This document shows, piece after piece, positions 1 through 9,398 of a stretch of DNA of 64,000 nucleotides. Every line of letters begins with the position of its first letter. Within the stretch, counting starts at the first letter, position 1. Both the position numbers and the translations under genes were made by a program. The stretch lies in contig NZ_CP126170.1 in the NCBI RefSeq assembly GCF_033170385.1, positions 4,977,848 through 5,041,847 of the forward strand. The letters are read 5' to 3'. Origin of the DNA: Xanthomonas rydalmerensis (GTDB taxonomy: Bacteria > Pseudomonadota > Gammaproteobacteria > Xanthomonadales > Xanthomonadaceae). Under the pieces are notes generated by a model. It did not search any database. It was not told the origin of the DNA and was given only the letters and a program-made list of their open reading frames with translations.

Positions 1-769
1 CATCCAGGGCGAAGTCGATGCCGCCCTGGTAGCGGCCGGTCGCCTGTACGCCCGAGTCGTCGGCGTTGAGCACCGCGCGCCAGCGCTTGCTGCGCTGCAC
101 GGTGATCAGCAGGTCCGACTCGCCCGGCTGCTCGCCCGGGGTGATGTCGATCTTGGCGTCCTGCGACGGCACCCGCTTGAACTGCTCCACGCCCTGTTCG
201 ATCGCGCGCAGGTCGAGCACGTCGCCCGGGCGCAGCGGCAGCGCACCGCGCCAGAACACGCGGCCGTCCGCCGACTGCACGCGCACCTGGCGCAGGCGCC
301 CGGGCAGCAGTTCGAAGCGCAGCTCACCGCTGGACAGGTCCTGCGCGGGCACGCCGAGGCGGGTGGTGACGAAGCCGCGCGCGACCAGTTGGTCCAGCGC
401 GCGGCGGCGGATCAGGTCGATGCCGGCCGTGCCGATGCAGCGGCCCTCGTAGCGGCGCAGCGACTGCCACAGCCAGGAAAAACGTGCCGCGTCGGGGCCG
501 CCGCCACCGAGGCGGATGCGCCGGATCGGAAAGCACAGCGCTTCGGTCGGCAAGGCGGTGCTGCGCATGTCTGCCGGCGCTTCGGCCTCGCGCGGACCCA
601 CGAACGGCGCCTGCCGGTCCTGTTCCTGCTGCCGCTGCACCTGCTCGGCCTGGCGCAACTGTTCCTGGCGGTCGAGCGTGGTGGGTTCCTGCGCGTGCGC
701 CGACCGCGCAGCCGCCAGCGCGCACACGGCCAGTACGACGAGAGAAGCTCCTTTTCTCGAACTATCCAC
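1..769 (-). CDS. ShlB/FhaC/HecB-type two-partner secretion transporter (TpsB), C-terminal part beyond window
   Basis: Outer-membrane transporter that would export a large TpsA partner (haemolysin/adhesin/contact-dependent inhibition type). The chosen start is a GTG at 767-769 preceded by an AGGGGA ribosome site six bases away. A signal peptide ends near AHAQ, followed by a Gln/Arg-rich helix. A POTRA_2-like domain follows (CFPIRRIRLGG, then YEGRCIGTAGI), and then the FhaC-like stretches RAIEQGVEQFKR, ITPGEQPGESDLLI and DDSGVQATGRYQGG. The frame runs off the left edge after about 256 codons, so most of the beta-barrel is not visible. No tpsA gene lies upstream in this window; a partner could only lie beyond the edge. 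The family call rests on the POTRA and pre-barrel motifs. Confidence 0.85.
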   Translation of the reverse strand, partial: MDSSRKGASLVVLAVCALAAARSAHAQEPTTLDRQEQLRQAEQVQRQQEQDRQAPFVGPREAEAPADMRSTALPTEALCFPIRRIRLGGGGPDAARFSWLWQSLRRYEGRCIGTAGIDLIRRRALDQLVARGFVTTRLGVPAQDLSSGELRFELLPGRLRQVRVQSADGRVFWRGALPLRPGDVLDLRAIEQGVEQFKRVPSQDAKIDITPGEQPGESDLLITVQRSKRWRAVLNADDSGVQATGRYQGGIDFALD

Positions 770-1047
770 TGCAACGTCCCCTGTGACGCTTCCGGAGGTT
801 GCCTGCATACGCAGGCGCGATCGCGCTGCAGCGCGCGAGGCGCCGCATCTTGCGGTTTTCCGTACGGAGAAGTGTGGTGCAAACCACAGCGCTGCGGCAT
901 CCGGACGCTCCTGACGTGCTGTCAGGAAATTCCCTGCAAAACAGGCACTTGCGTGAATTGCGTCACTTCCACAAAGGATGCGCGTCACAACTGGTGCGCC
1001 ATCCGCCGCGACTGCCACACTCGCGGCTCAAACCTCGAAGGCCTCGC

Positions 1048-1671
1048 ATGCTGCCGCTCACCCTCCTGCTGGCCCTGGCCTCGCCTGCCGCCCTCGGCGC
1101 CGCACCGGCCCACACCGCCGCAGCGCCAACGCCGACGGAATGCCCCGCTGCGCCGGGCGCCCTGAGCGATGCCGACGTCTGCGATCCACGCCGCGGCATG
1201 CTGCAACTGGCCTATCGTGCCGGTCGCGTCGTGCTGCAGGTGCCGGGACGCGCGCCGACCGTGCTGGAGACCATCCCGCGCGCCTACGCACCGGAACGGA
1301 TCGGCACCGAGCACGCCATCCGCCTGTTGCCGACCCGGTTGCAGCCGTATCTGGCGCGCGACCGCCTGCTGTACCTGTCCGTGCGCCGGTCTTCGCCCGG
1401 GGACGGACACGGCTACTGCGGCGCCGGGGCGGAGATGGCGCTGACCGTGATCGACCTGCACGGCACGCCCACGATCCTGGCACGCGTGCCGGTGTCCAGT
1501 TGCCTGGACAACATCGATCTGGACGCGCCCGACCTCGATGACCTGACGCCCTACACCGTGCGCGATGGCCGCCTGCGCATCCGCTTCAGCACCTATGCCG
1601 GCCACGACAGCGACGCCCACGTCGAGGCGGTGCTCGCCCCGGATCTGCGCGCACTGACGTTCGTGCCCTGA
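1048..1671 (+). CDS. Secreted protein of unknown function
   Basis: 207-residue protein with a clear N-terminal signal peptide (MLPLTLLLALASPAALGAAPA). The mature part begins with an Ala/Pro/Thr-rich stretch and has four cysteines (in TECPAA, DVCDPR, GYCGAG and SSCLDN), which could form two disulfides in the periplasm. I do not recognise a family. The ATG at 1048 was chosen because the signal peptide starts there; the open frame continues upstream, but that part has no coding character. It stands alone, divergent from the TpsB gene and followed on the same strand by the acid phosphatase lipoprotein. Confidence 0.6.
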   Translation: MLPLTLLLALASPAALGAAPAHTAAAPTPTECPAAPGALSDADVCDPRRGMLQLAYRAGRVVLQVPGRAPTVLETIPRAYAPERIGTEHAIRLLPTRLQPYLARDRLLYLSVRRSSPGDGHGYCGAGAEMALTVIDLHGTPTILARVPVSSCLDNIDLDAPDLDDLTPYTVRDGRLRIRFSTYAGHDSDAHVEAVLAPDLRALTFVP

Positions 1672-1756
1672 GCGTGGCGGCCCGCCTGCGTTGCGCCGCA
1701 CCTGTCATCGCAACCAGCTAAAATCCTCGGTTCATTTGCCTAGGTTCCTGCGCCCG

Positions 1757-2668
1757 ATGACTCCGATCGCCCGCACCGCACTGGCCTGCGCCGTGCTCGC
1801 CCTGTCCGCCTGCAAGCCGCAGACGCAGGTCGCCGACCCGGCCGCCAAGCCGGCCACCACTGCATCCGCTGACGCGTCTGCCGCCGCGCCGGGCGCCGCC
1901 GACGACAACCTCAACGCGGTGCTGTGGATGCAGCGCTCGGCCGAGTACCAGGCCCTGGCCGAGCAGACCTATCGCGCTGCCGCCGACCGCCTGGATGCGG
2001 CGCTGAAGGAGCCGAACTGGGACGCGCTGGTGCCGGAGGAGCGCGGCAACGCCGCCGCCGGATTGAAGCCGGCGGTGGTGATGGACGTGGACGAAACCGT
2101 GCTGGACAACTCGCCGTACCAGGCGCGGCTGATCCGCAACGGCAAGGAGTACGACGAGGTCAGCTGGGACCAGTGGGTGGCCGAGAAGAAGGCCAAGCCG
2201 ATTCCGGGCGTGGTCGATTTCGCCAAGGCCGCCGACGCCAAGGGCATCACCGTGCTGTACGTGACCAACCGCGCCGTGCACCTGACCGACGCGACCCTGG
2301 CCAACCTGCGCAGCGCCGGCCTGCCGGTGGCCGACAACAGCGTGCTGCTGGGCCTGGGGACGGTGGTCAAGGATTGCGAGCAGAACGGCTCGGAGAAGAA
2401 CTGCCGGCGCAAGCTGGTCGGCCAGCAGTACCGCGTGCTGATGCAGTTCGGCGACCAGCTCGGCGATTTCGCCCAGGTGGTGTCCAATACCCCGGAAGGC
2501 CGCGCGCAGTTGCTGCAGCAGTACCACGACTGGTTCGGCGAGCGCTGGTGGATGTTGCCCAACCCCAGCTACGGTTCCTGGGAGCCGGCGCTGTTCAACA
2601 ACGACTTCACCCAGTCGCGGGCGGCGCGCCACCAGGCCAAGGTGCAGGCGCTGGAGTTGGCGCAGTGA
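1757..2668 (+). CDS. 5'-nucleotidase / acid phosphatase, lipoprotein e(P4) family
   Basis: 303-residue outer-membrane lipoprotein of the HAD superfamily, class C acid phosphatase type. Members hydrolyse nucleotide monophosphates such as NMN in the periplasm. The ATG at 1757 gives a lipoprotein signal with lipobox LSAC and lipidated Cys19. The HAD motif I MDVDET places the nucleophile at Asp110 and the acid/base at Asp112. The typical family tail QFGDQLGDF (motif IV) is also present, as is [16 protein letters not shown] near the C-terminus. A TAAAAT box at 1719-1724 is a plausible -10. The stop overlaps the pyrF start by four bases (GTGA), so the two genes are probably co-translated; both act in nucleotide metabolism. 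Confidence 0.9.
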   Translation: MTPIARTALACAVLALSACKPQTQVADPAAKPATTASADASAAAPGAADDNLNAVLWMQRSAEYQALAEQTYRAAADRLDAALKEPNWDALVPEERGNAAAGLKPAVVMDVDETVLDNSPYQARLIRNGKEYDEVSWDQWVAEKKAKPIPGVVDFAKAADAKGITVLYVTNRAVHLTDATLANLRSAGLPVADNSVLLGLGTVVKDCEQNGSEKNCRRKLVGQQYRVLMQFGDQLGDFAQVVSNTPEGRAQLLQQYHDWFGERWWMLPNPSYGSWEPALFNNDFTQSRAARHQAKVQALELAQ

Positions 2669-3411
2669 GCCGTGCGCCGCTGCCGCTGGCGCCGCACGAG
2701 CGGCTGATCTTCGCCCTCGACGTGCCCGGGCGCAGCGAGGCGCTGGAGTGGATCGAGCGGCTCGGCGATGCGGTGGCGTTCTACAAGATCGGCATGGAAC
2801 TGCTGGCCTCGGGCGAGTACTTCGACGTGCTGGACACGCTGGCCGGATGCGGCAAGCGCGTGTTCGTGGACCTGAAGTTCTTCGACATCCCGGCCACCGT
2901 GGGCGGGGTGATCCGGCGGCTGTCGCAGTGGCCGGTGGACTACTGCACCATCCACGGCTGGCACCCGCCGATGATGCAGGCCGCGGCCGAGGCCAACGGC
3001 AGCGACATGCGCCTGCTGGCGGTGACCGTGCTGACCTCGATGGGCCGCGCCGACCTGGCGTCGATGGGCATCGACCGCGCGCCGGAAGACGTGGTGGTGG
3101 AACGCGCGCTGGCCGCGCAGGCCGCGGGCATCGACGGCGTGATCGCCTCCGGCCAGGAAGCGGCGCCGATCCGCCGCGCCACCGGCGCCGGTTTCTCCAT
3201 CGTCTGCCCGGGCATCCGCCCCGGCGGCCCGGTCGGCGACGACCAGCAGCGCACGGTGGGCGTGGCCCAGGCCTTTGCCGACGGCGCCGATGCGATCGTG
3301 GTCGGCCGGCCGATTCGCCAGGCCAGCGACCCGCGCGCCGCGGCGGAGGCCATCCAGCGGGAGATTGCGGCGACGCTGGCCAGCAACACCGATTTTAAAT
3401 CAATAACTTAG
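2665..3411 (+). CDS. pyrF: Orotidine 5'-phosphate decarboxylase
   Basis: Converts OMP to UMP, the last step of de novo pyrimidine synthesis, in the cytoplasm. The 248-residue frame has FALDVPG near the N-terminus, the catalytic DxKxxD signature (Asp69, Lys71, Asp74 in VDLKFFDIP) and the phosphate-binding PGIRP...VGRPI motifs towards the C-terminus. It starts with a GTG that overlaps the stop of the upstream acid phosphatase gene as GTGA. The length is usual for the family. The 3' end is followed by several hairpins and an intrinsic terminator (3521-3555). Confidence 0.96.
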   Translation: MSRAPLPLAPHERLIFALDVPGRSEALEWIERLGDAVAFYKIGMELLASGEYFDVLDTLAGCGKRVFVDLKFFDIPATVGGVIRRLSQWPVDYCTIHGWHPPMMQAAAEANGSDMRLLAVTVLTSMGRADLASMGIDRAPEDVVVERALAAQAAGIDGVIASGQEAAPIRRATGAGFSIVCPGIRPGGPVGDDQQRTVGVAQAFADGADAIVVGRPIRQASDPRAAAEAIQREIAATLASNTDFKSIT

Positions 3412-3520
3412 ATGACGGATCCTAAAGCATTGCTTTAGCTTCGGCATGCCGGTAGCATGCCCAGCGTCCGGCTCTGCCGGAGATGTGCCATACCGTTCTC
3501 CGGCTTCGGTCGGATTTGAA
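3412..3520 (+). other. pyrF 3' region with three consecutive small hairpins
   Basis: Just after the pyrF stop there are three successive inverted repeats: CTAAAGC/GCTTTAG (about 3422-3438), GGCATGC/GCATGCC (about 3443-3461) and TCCGGC/GCCGGA (about 3469-3483). They lie upstream of the intrinsic terminator. This could be a structured 3' UTR or a small RNA released from the pyrF transcript. No open frame of interest covers it. Confidence 0.4.
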
Positions 3521-3555
3521 GAGGCCCGCGCCTGGTGCGCGTGGCCTCTTTTTTT
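3521..3555 (+). terminator. Intrinsic terminator after pyrF
   Basis: A GAGGCC...GGCCTC stem extended by CGCGC/GCGCG, immediately followed by a run of seven T residues on the plus strand. It sits between convergent pyrF and the halogenase gene. Confidence 0.85.
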
Positions 3556-3579
3556 GTGCCCGCGTGGCGTGGGCGGTGC

Positions 3580-5097
3580 TTACACAGCCTTGGCCGCGCA
3601 GTAGCGGTCGATGAAGGCCTGGTGCGGCGGCATCGCGTCGGCGCAATGGCCGATGGTCTGCTCGACGCTGGCCATGAAGCGCTCCAGGTCGGCCTGCGGC
3701 ACCTGGTCCACCAGCGGATGATAGGCGCGCGGCAGGATGCCCTGCCCGACCATCACCTGCACCCAGCTGATCTCGGCGAACATCTCATCGCCGTTGCGGT
3801 AGAAACGGCCACTGTCGCGGAACAGGTCCAAGGTCTCCTGCAGCTCCGGTGTGATCGGCATGCTGCGGCAATGCCGCCAGAACGCGCTGTCGTCGCGCTC
3901 GGTGGCGTGGTAGTGCAGCAGCAGGAAGTCGCGGATGCGGTCGAACTCGAAGGCGATACGCTCGTTGTAGCGCCGCACCAGCACCGGGCTGATGCCTTCG
4001 CGCGGGAACAGTTCCAGCAGCTTGGAGATGCCGGACTGGATCAGGTGGATGCTGGTCGATTCCAGCGGCTCCATGAAGCCGCTGGCCAGACCCAGCGCGA
4101 TCACGTTGCGGTTCCATACTTGCTTGCGGCGGCCGGTGAGGAAACGCAGCGGTCGCGGATCGGCCAGGGCCGGGCCGTCGAGGTTGGCCAGCAGCGTGGC
4201 CGCGGCCTCGTCGTCGCTGATGTGCGCACTGCAGTAGACGTAGCCGTTGCCGGTGCGGTACTGCAGCGGGATGCGCCACTGCCAGCCGGCCGCGCGCGCG
4301 GTGGCACGGGTGTACGGCGTGGGCGGGCCGACCTTGGCGCAGGGCACCGCCAGCGCGCGGTCGCAGGGCAGCCAGTGGCTGAAATCGTGGTAGCCGGTAT
4401 GCAGCGCCTGCTCGATCAGCAGGCCGCGGAAGCCGGAGCAATCGATGAACAGGTCGCCTGCGATCGCCTCGCCCGAGGCCAGGCGCACCGCGCTCACGTT
4501 GCCCGATTCCGGATGCAGCTGCACTTCCTCGACGATGCCCTCGCGCCGGGTCACCCCGCGCTGCTCGGCGTAGCGGCGCAGAAAGCCCGCATACAGCGCC
4601 GCATCGAAATGGTAGGCGTAGGCGATGTTGGCCAACGGCGAATTCGGCGGCACGTCGGTGGCCGAGGTCATGAACCGGTCGCGCTTGGCGGCGACGGTGT
4701 TGAGCGTGTAGGCGCCGAGCGGCCTGGCCTTGCCGGCAAGCGCCTGCTTGAACCAGTACTGCTGAAACGGCAGCAGCCCGAGCGGATGCCCGATCTCGGT
4801 GCCGAAGCCGTGCACGTAGGAGGTACCCGGGCGCTGCCAGTCGGCGAACTCGATGCCGAGCTTGAAGCTGCCCTGGGTGTGGCGCACGAACTCGGCCTCG
4901 TTGATGCCGAGCAGGTTGTTGAAGGCCTTGATGTGCGGCACGGTGGCCTCGCCGACGCCGACGATGCCGATCTGCTCGGATTCGATCAAGGTGATGCGGT
5001 AGTCCGGACCCAGCACCCGCGCCAGCGCGGCAGCGGCCATCCAGCCGGCGGTACCGCCGCCGACGATGACCAGGTTGCGAAGAGGGGCGGCGTTCAT
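3580..5097 (-). CDS. Flavin-dependent tryptophan halogenase (PrnA family)
   Basis: 505 residues. FADH2-dependent halogenases of this family form hypohalous acid and pass it to an aromatic substrate through an active-site lysine. The residues fall at the same positions I recall for PrnA: the FAD-binding GGGTAGW at 13-19, catalytic Lys79 (GSFKLGIEF), the halogenase signature W272-x-W274-x-I-P, and Glu346 in FMEPLESTSIH. The enzyme therefore looks catalytically complete. The ATG at 5097 was chosen because the Rossmann strand follows directly; an in-frame extension to 5136 is possible. It lies downstream of a TonB-dependent receptor and a LacI regulator on the same strand, as in carbohydrate-utilisation-like loci of xanthomonads and caulobacters. 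The substrate cannot be told from the sequence; halogenases from X. campestris have been reported to prefer bromination of indoles. Confidence 0.93.
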   Translation of the reverse strand: MNAAPLRNLVIVGGGTAGWMAAAALARVLGPDYRITLIESEQIGIVGVGEATVPHIKAFNNLLGINEAEFVRHTQGSFKLGIEFADWQRPGTSYVHGFGTEIGHPLGLLPFQQYWFKQALAGKARPLGAYTLNTVAAKRDRFMTSATDVPPNSPLANIAYAYHFDAALYAGFLRRYAEQRGVTRREGIVEEVQLHPESGNVSAVRLASGEAIAGDLFIDCSGFRGLLIEQALHTGYHDFSHWLPCDRALAVPCAKVGPPTPYTRATARAAGWQWRIPLQYRTGNGYVYCSAHISDDEAAATLLANLDGPALADPRPLRFLTGRRKQVWNRNVIALGLASGFMEPLESTSIHLIQSGISKLLELFPREGISPVLVRRYNERIAFEFDRIRDFLLLHYHATERDDSAFWRHCRSMPITPELQETLDLFRDSGRFYRNGDEMFAEISWVQVMVGQGILPRAYHPLVDQVPQADLERFMASVEQTIGHCADAMPPHQAFIDRYCAAKAV

Positions 5098-5215
5098 GCG
5101 TGCGTGGTCCTGTACCGAAGAAAGGGGCGACCGCAAACGCGGACGGGGCCACCTGGCCCCGTCCGTTGAAACCCCACGCGCGCCGGTCGGGCACGCGCGT
5201 GGGTCATGCCGTGGA

Positions 5216-8200
5216 TCAGAACTTGGCGCCGATCTCGAAGGTCACGGTGCGCGGCACGTACATGATGTCGCCGGTCTTGTTGATGCTGATGTTCGGATCG
5301 TACCGGCCATTGCTGCCGAAGTCGTTGTAGACGTACGTGTTGTAGTTCTTGAAGTTGAAGGCGTTGAGCAGGTTCACGCGCGCCGACAGCTTGAAGTCCT
5401 TGTACACGGTGAAGTCCTTCGACGCCTGGAAGTCGACCGTGCGATAGCCCCAGATCTTGCCGCCGACCAGGAACTTGCCATTGCCCGGCGGAATCGCCGC
5501 GACCTGCTGGCAGGTCGCACCATCGGGATCGGTCTTGCCATAGCACGCGATGGTGTTGATCGGTTCCGGGGTCGCCAGCACCACCTTGGCACCGAAGGTC
5601 ATGCCCCACGGGCCGTCGATCGAGCCGGAGGCAACGAAGCGGTGGCCCGCCACGGCGTCGGACTTCACGAACGGATAGTCGTGGATGGTGGCCTTGTCGA
5701 AGCCGAAGGGCTCGTCGATGTTGCGGTTCTGACGCGCGTTGGTATGGGTGTAGGACAAGGTCAGGCCCCAGCCCGATTCCTTGGTGTAGGGCTTCTCCGC
5801 CGACAGCAGCACCTGGGTGGTCCGCTGTTCCAGGCCATTCATGCCGATGATGGTGTTCTTGTAGCCCGGCACCGGTTCGCCCCACGGCGCGCTACCGTTC
5901 TGGAAGTACGCGCCGTTCGGGTAGCGGTTGATCAACGACATGGCGAAACCGTCGTAGCTCAGGTTGCGCTGCACGGTCACGTCGGTCAGCCAGTCGCCGA
6001 CCTGGTTGCTGATGCCGATGCTGTACTGATCGCTGTACGGGGTCTTGAGGTGGTTGTTGAACATGAACAGCTCGCCGCTGCCGCTGACGCCCGCGATGGC
6101 ATTGAGATTGTCCATGCCGTTGAGGTACTTCGTATCCCACGGCACGCACACGCGATCGCTGCGGTAGCACTGGCCGGTGGCGGGGTTCTGGAAGAACACC
6201 GCGACAGGCGACAGCGCCGCCTTGCTGGTTTCGTACGCCATCTGCTCGAACAGGTTGCGGTCGTAGGACCGCCCGGCACCACCATGCAGCACGGCAGATT
6301 GGTCACCGAAGAAGTCGTAAGAGAAGCCCAGGCGCGGCTGCCACGCGTCCTTGAAGTTCTTGCGGTTGTGGCCGTTGCTGATGTAGTCGGCGGCGTTGAC
6401 GCCGCTCGGCAACAGGCGGTTGGCCCAGGGCTGGCCCGGGTTGGCCGGATCGTCGGAATACAGCGCCTGCACAAACGCGGGCGAGGTGACGAAATCGGTG
6501 TAGGCCGGGTTGTCCTCATAATCCCAGCGCACGCCGATATTCAGCATCAGCTTGTCGTTGACCGCCCAGTCGTCCTGCAGGTAGATGCCGTACTGCTTGG
6601 CCTTGGTGGAGACGATCGCGCTCTGGCCCGGGGTGGCGTACGGCGAATAGAAGTCCACGCGATAGGGCGTGGAGGCCACACCGTTGGCGTCGACCGAGTA
6701 GCTGAACTGCGGGTTCAAGGACGCGGCGTCCTGCGCCGTCAGCTTGATGTCCTTGTAGTTCACGCCCATCTTGATGGTGTGGTCGCCGTGCCACTGGAAG
6801 CTGGTGAAGGTCAGGTCGTTCTGCAGCGACCAACCCTCTTGCTGACGCTTCTGCACGCTGGCGCCACCGGCCGGTCCGGTGGACAGGAAGTTGTACTCGC
6901 CGATGTTCGGATCGGTGTAATCCAGGTAGTTGTAGATGACGCCGTTGCCCGTGCTCATCGGCAAAGGATCGTTGCGGCCGTCCTCGCGGCTGACGATCAA
7001 TTCGTTGTACCAGGCATCGGCGCTGTGCGCCCAACGCAGCGCAACACGCTTGTCCTTGTTGATCTTGTCCAGACCGTGATCGGTGGCGTTCTGCCCACCG
7101 ACGTTGTCGGTCTGGGTTTCGTCACGGACTTGCGCACTCAGTTCAAAACGGTCGCGATCGGTCGGCTCGAAATCGATCTTGCCGAAGTACAGGTCTTCGG
7201 TGAACGGCAGGTTGGCCGCGCCGTACTGGCCGGACAGGTTCGCCGGCAGGAAACCGACATACGGCGCCGCCTTGGCATCCGGATAGATCGTGCGCGGCAC
7301 GACGTTGTCCTTGCCTTCGTAGGCGAAGAAGAAGTGCATGCGGTCCTGCAGGATCGGGCCGCCGATCGCGAAGCCGTATTCCTTGGTCTGCGAGTCCACC
7401 TTCCTGCCGGTCGCTTCCTCCGCCGGGCTCTTGTCGCGCAGATCCTGGTCGGTATAGCGGTAGAACACCTCGCCGTGGAACTCATTGGTACCGGACTTGG
7501 TGGCCGCGGTGACCGCCGCGCCGCTCACCTGGCCGAACTCGGCCTTGTAGTTGGAGGTGATGACCTTGTACTCGCCGATCGCCAGCTGCGGGAACGGGTT
7601 GCCCTGGCTGTCGTTCTGGCCGGCGATGCCGCCCTTGGCCACGTAGCTCTTCTGGCTGACGCCGTCGATGTAGAGGTTGCCGGCGCTGCTGTTGGAGGCG
7701 CCACCGCGCAGCGTGGTGTGGCCCTGAGAATCGATCTGGAACACCATGCCCGGCACGGTGTCGGCGAACTCCAGGAAGTTGCGGGTGGCCTGCGGCAGCT
7801 GCTCGATCTGGTGCAGCGACACCACGTTGCCCACTTCCGAGGTCTTGACGTCCTTCAGCAACGGCGCGCTGACGGTGACGGTGTCCAGGGTGGTCGCGTT
7901 GCCGCCGGCGGCCGGGGTCGCGGCGTCGAGATCGACGGTGGACGAGGACGCCACCTGCAGGGTCACCGTCTTGGTGACGCCATTGGCCTCGACCTTGTAG
8001 GTGCCCGGCTGCAGGCCGACCACGGTATAGCTGCCATTGGCGGCGACCGGCGCGCGGCGCACCGAGCCGGTGGCGATGTTGGTGACGGTGACTTCGGTGC
8101 CGGCCTGGGCGGCGGCGACCTGACCGCGCAGGGTCGCGTTGCTGGACTGGGCCATCGCCGGCATCGTGGCGAACAGGCAGGTGGCCAGCGCGCAGCACAG

Positions 8201-8245
8201 CAGGCTGCGTGCGGGCAGGTTGGAAGCGGAACGCGGTTTCTTCAT
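5216..8245 (-). CDS. TonB-dependent receptor with carboxypeptidase-regulatory-like N-terminal domain
   Basis: 1009-residue outer-membrane receptor for energised uptake. A signal peptide (about 1-33, ending PAMAQ) is followed by a carboxypeptidase-regulatory-like beta domain (about 36-110: GSYTVVGLQPGTYKVEANG). Next come a plug with LPQATRNFLEFADTVPG and LYIDGVSQKSYVAKGG, and a long beta-barrel ending in an aromatic residue (FEIGAKF), as outer-membrane proteins do. The ATG at 8245 has a GGGAGG ribosome site seven bases upstream. The Oar-like plug resembles receptors induced by plant compounds in xanthomonads. Location between the LacI regulator (91 bases upstream) and the halogenase (118 bases downstream) suggests one regulated unit. 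The ligand is unknown. Confidence 0.93.
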   Translation of the reverse strand: MKKPRSASNLPARSLLCCALATCLFATMPAMAQSSNATLRGQVAAAQAGTEVTVTNIATGSVRRAPVAANGSYTVVGLQPGTYKVEANGVTKTVTLQVASSSTVDLDAATPAAGGNATTLDTVTVSAPLLKDVKTSEVGNVVSLHQIEQLPQATRNFLEFADTVPGMVFQIDSQGHTTLRGGASNSSAGNLYIDGVSQKSYVAKGGIAGQNDSQGNPFPQLAIGEYKVITSNYKAEFGQVSGAAVTAATKSGTNEFHGEVFYRYTDQDLRDKSPAEEATGRKVDSQTKEYGFAIGGPILQDRMHFFFAYEGKDNVVPRTIYPDAKAAPYVGFLPANLSGQYGAANLPFTEDLYFGKIDFEPTDRDRFELSAQVRDETQTDNVGGQNATDHGLDKINKDKRVALRWAHSADAWYNELIVSREDGRNDPLPMSTGNGVIYNYLDYTDPNIGEYNFLSTGPAGGASVQKRQQEGWSLQNDLTFTSFQWHGDHTIKMGVNYKDIKLTAQDAASLNPQFSYSVDANGVASTPYRVDFYSPYATPGQSAIVSTKAKQYGIYLQDDWAVNDKLMLNIGVRWDYEDNPAYTDFVTSPAFVQALYSDDPANPGQPWANRLLPSGVNAADYISNGHNRKNFKDAWQPRLGFSYDFFGDQSAVLHGGAGRSYDRNLFEQMAYETSKAALSPVAVFFQNPATGQCYRSDRVCVPWDTKYLNGMDNLNAIAGVSGSGELFMFNNHLKTPYSDQYSIGISNQVGDWLTDVTVQRNLSYDGFAMSLINRYPNGAYFQNGSAPWGEPVPGYKNTIIGMNGLEQRTTQVLLSAEKPYTKESGWGLTLSYTHTNARQNRNIDEPFGFDKATIHDYPFVKSDAVAGHRFVASGSIDGPWGMTFGAKVVLATPEPINTIACYGKTDPDGATCQQVAAIPPGNGKFLVGGKIWGYRTVDFQASKDFTVYKDFKLSARVNLLNAFNFKNYNTYVYNDFGSNGRYDPNISINKTGDIMYVPRTVTFEIGAKF

Positions 8246-8336
8246 GACAGAAGCCCTCCCAGGGCGGTAAACGGGATCATTGTTGTGTTCTTCTAGGTGC
8301 AGCAAAAAAACGACATCGGTGCGGCATGCGTCGGTG

Positions 8337-9398
8337 TCAGTCCATGGTGGTCCCTCGCTGAGCACTGGAGGCACGAACGATGAGTTGCGGGGCGATCGCG
8401 CTGGCCGACGCTGCCGATGCCGCCGGAGCGGCATGCGGTTCCAGCGCGGCGAGCAGCAGTTGCATGGCGCGGGCGCCGAAGCCGGCGATGTCCACGCGCA
8501 TGGTCGTCAGGGCCGGATGCACGTAACGTGCCATCGGCACGTCGTCGAAGCCGGCCAGGGCGATGTCCTCGGGCACGCGCAGCCCGGCATGGGTGAAGGC
8601 GAACAGGCAACCCAGCGCCATCATGTCGTTGGCGGCGAACACCACGTCCGGCCGCTGGCCCTGCAGCAGGGCTTCGCCGGCACGGTAGCCGGAGGCCTCG
8701 TCGAAGGCGCCGGGCAGTACCAGGGGCGCCTCCTGCGGGCAGCGCTCGCGCAGTTCGTCGCGGTAGCCGCGCAGGCGCTCGCGCGCGTCGAAGTTGTCGT
8801 CCGGCCCGGCGATGAAGGCGATGCGGCGATGGCCCACGTCCAGCAGATGGCGGGTCATGGCGCGCGCGCCACCGTAGTTGTCGACGTTGAGCACCTGCGC
8901 CTCGCCGAGGCGCTCGGCGCAGTTCATCAGCACCGCCGGCAGTGTGCCGGGCAGCAGGTCGGCCGGGTCCTCGGCATCGTTGGCCAGGTATGGCGACATG
9001 ATCAGCAGGCCATCGACGCGCCCGGGCATGCGCCGCACCGCCAGGCGCTGCTGCTCGGGTTCGCCGTGGTAGCTGGACACCAGCAGGTGCAAGCCGCGCT
9101 CTCGCGCCACCGTGTCGATGCCGCGGATCAGCTCGGAGAAGAACTCGCCGTGCAGGTCCGGCAGCACCACGCCAATGGTGTGGGTACGGCGGCTGCTCAG
9201 GCTGCGCGCGGCATGGTGCGGCACGTAGTGCAGGGTGCGCGCGGCTTCCAGCACCCGCGCGCGCACGGTTTCGGCCACGTGCTGATGGCCGTTCATCGTG
9301 CGCGACACGGTGGCGACCGACACGTTGGCCAGGCGCGCCACGTCCTTGATGGTGATGTTGGCGCGCGGATCCGGCGCCGGAACGGGGGGCGGGCTCAC
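8337..9398 (-). CDS. LacI/GalR-family transcriptional regulator
   Basis: 353 residues. An N-terminal helix-turn-helix (residues about 15-37, ITIKDVARLANVSVATVSRTMNG-like) is followed by the hinge (HHAARSLSSRRTHTIGVVLPD) and a periplasmic-binding-protein-like ligand domain (AFIAGPDDNFDARERLRGYRDEL, FAANDMMALG, IALAGFDDVPMARY). The GTG at 9398 is preferred because GGAGG lies six bases before it; the open frame continues far upstream but with no domain content. It probably senses a sugar-like effector and controls the receptor/halogenase genes downstream and possibly itself. A matching palindromic operator lies at 9719-9732. The leader contains two strong hairpins (9412-9448). Confidence 0.93.
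   Translation of the reverse strand: MSPPPVPAPDPRANITIKDVARLANVSVATVSRTMNGHQHVAETVRARVLEAARTLHYVPHHAARSLSSRRTHTIGVVLPDLHGEFFSELIRGIDTVARERGLHLLVSSYHGEPEQQRLAVRRMPGRVDGLLIMSPYLANDAEDPADLLPGTLPAVLMNCAERLGEAQVLNVDNYGGARAMTRHLLDVGHRRIAFIAGPDDNFDARERLRGYRDELRERCPQEAPLVLPGAFDEASGYRAGEALLQGQRPDVVFAANDMMALGCLFAFTHAGLRVPEDIALAGFDDVPMARYVHPALTTMRVDIAGFGARAMQLLLAALEPHAAPAASAASASAIAPQLIVRASSAQRGTTMD

Noticed and set aside
5066..8296. Open frame of 1076 codons on the plus strand opposite the TonB-dependent receptor
   Set aside because: It is antisense to a complete receptor; the composition (Arg/Val/Leu-rich, no domain) is what GC-rich antisense frames give.
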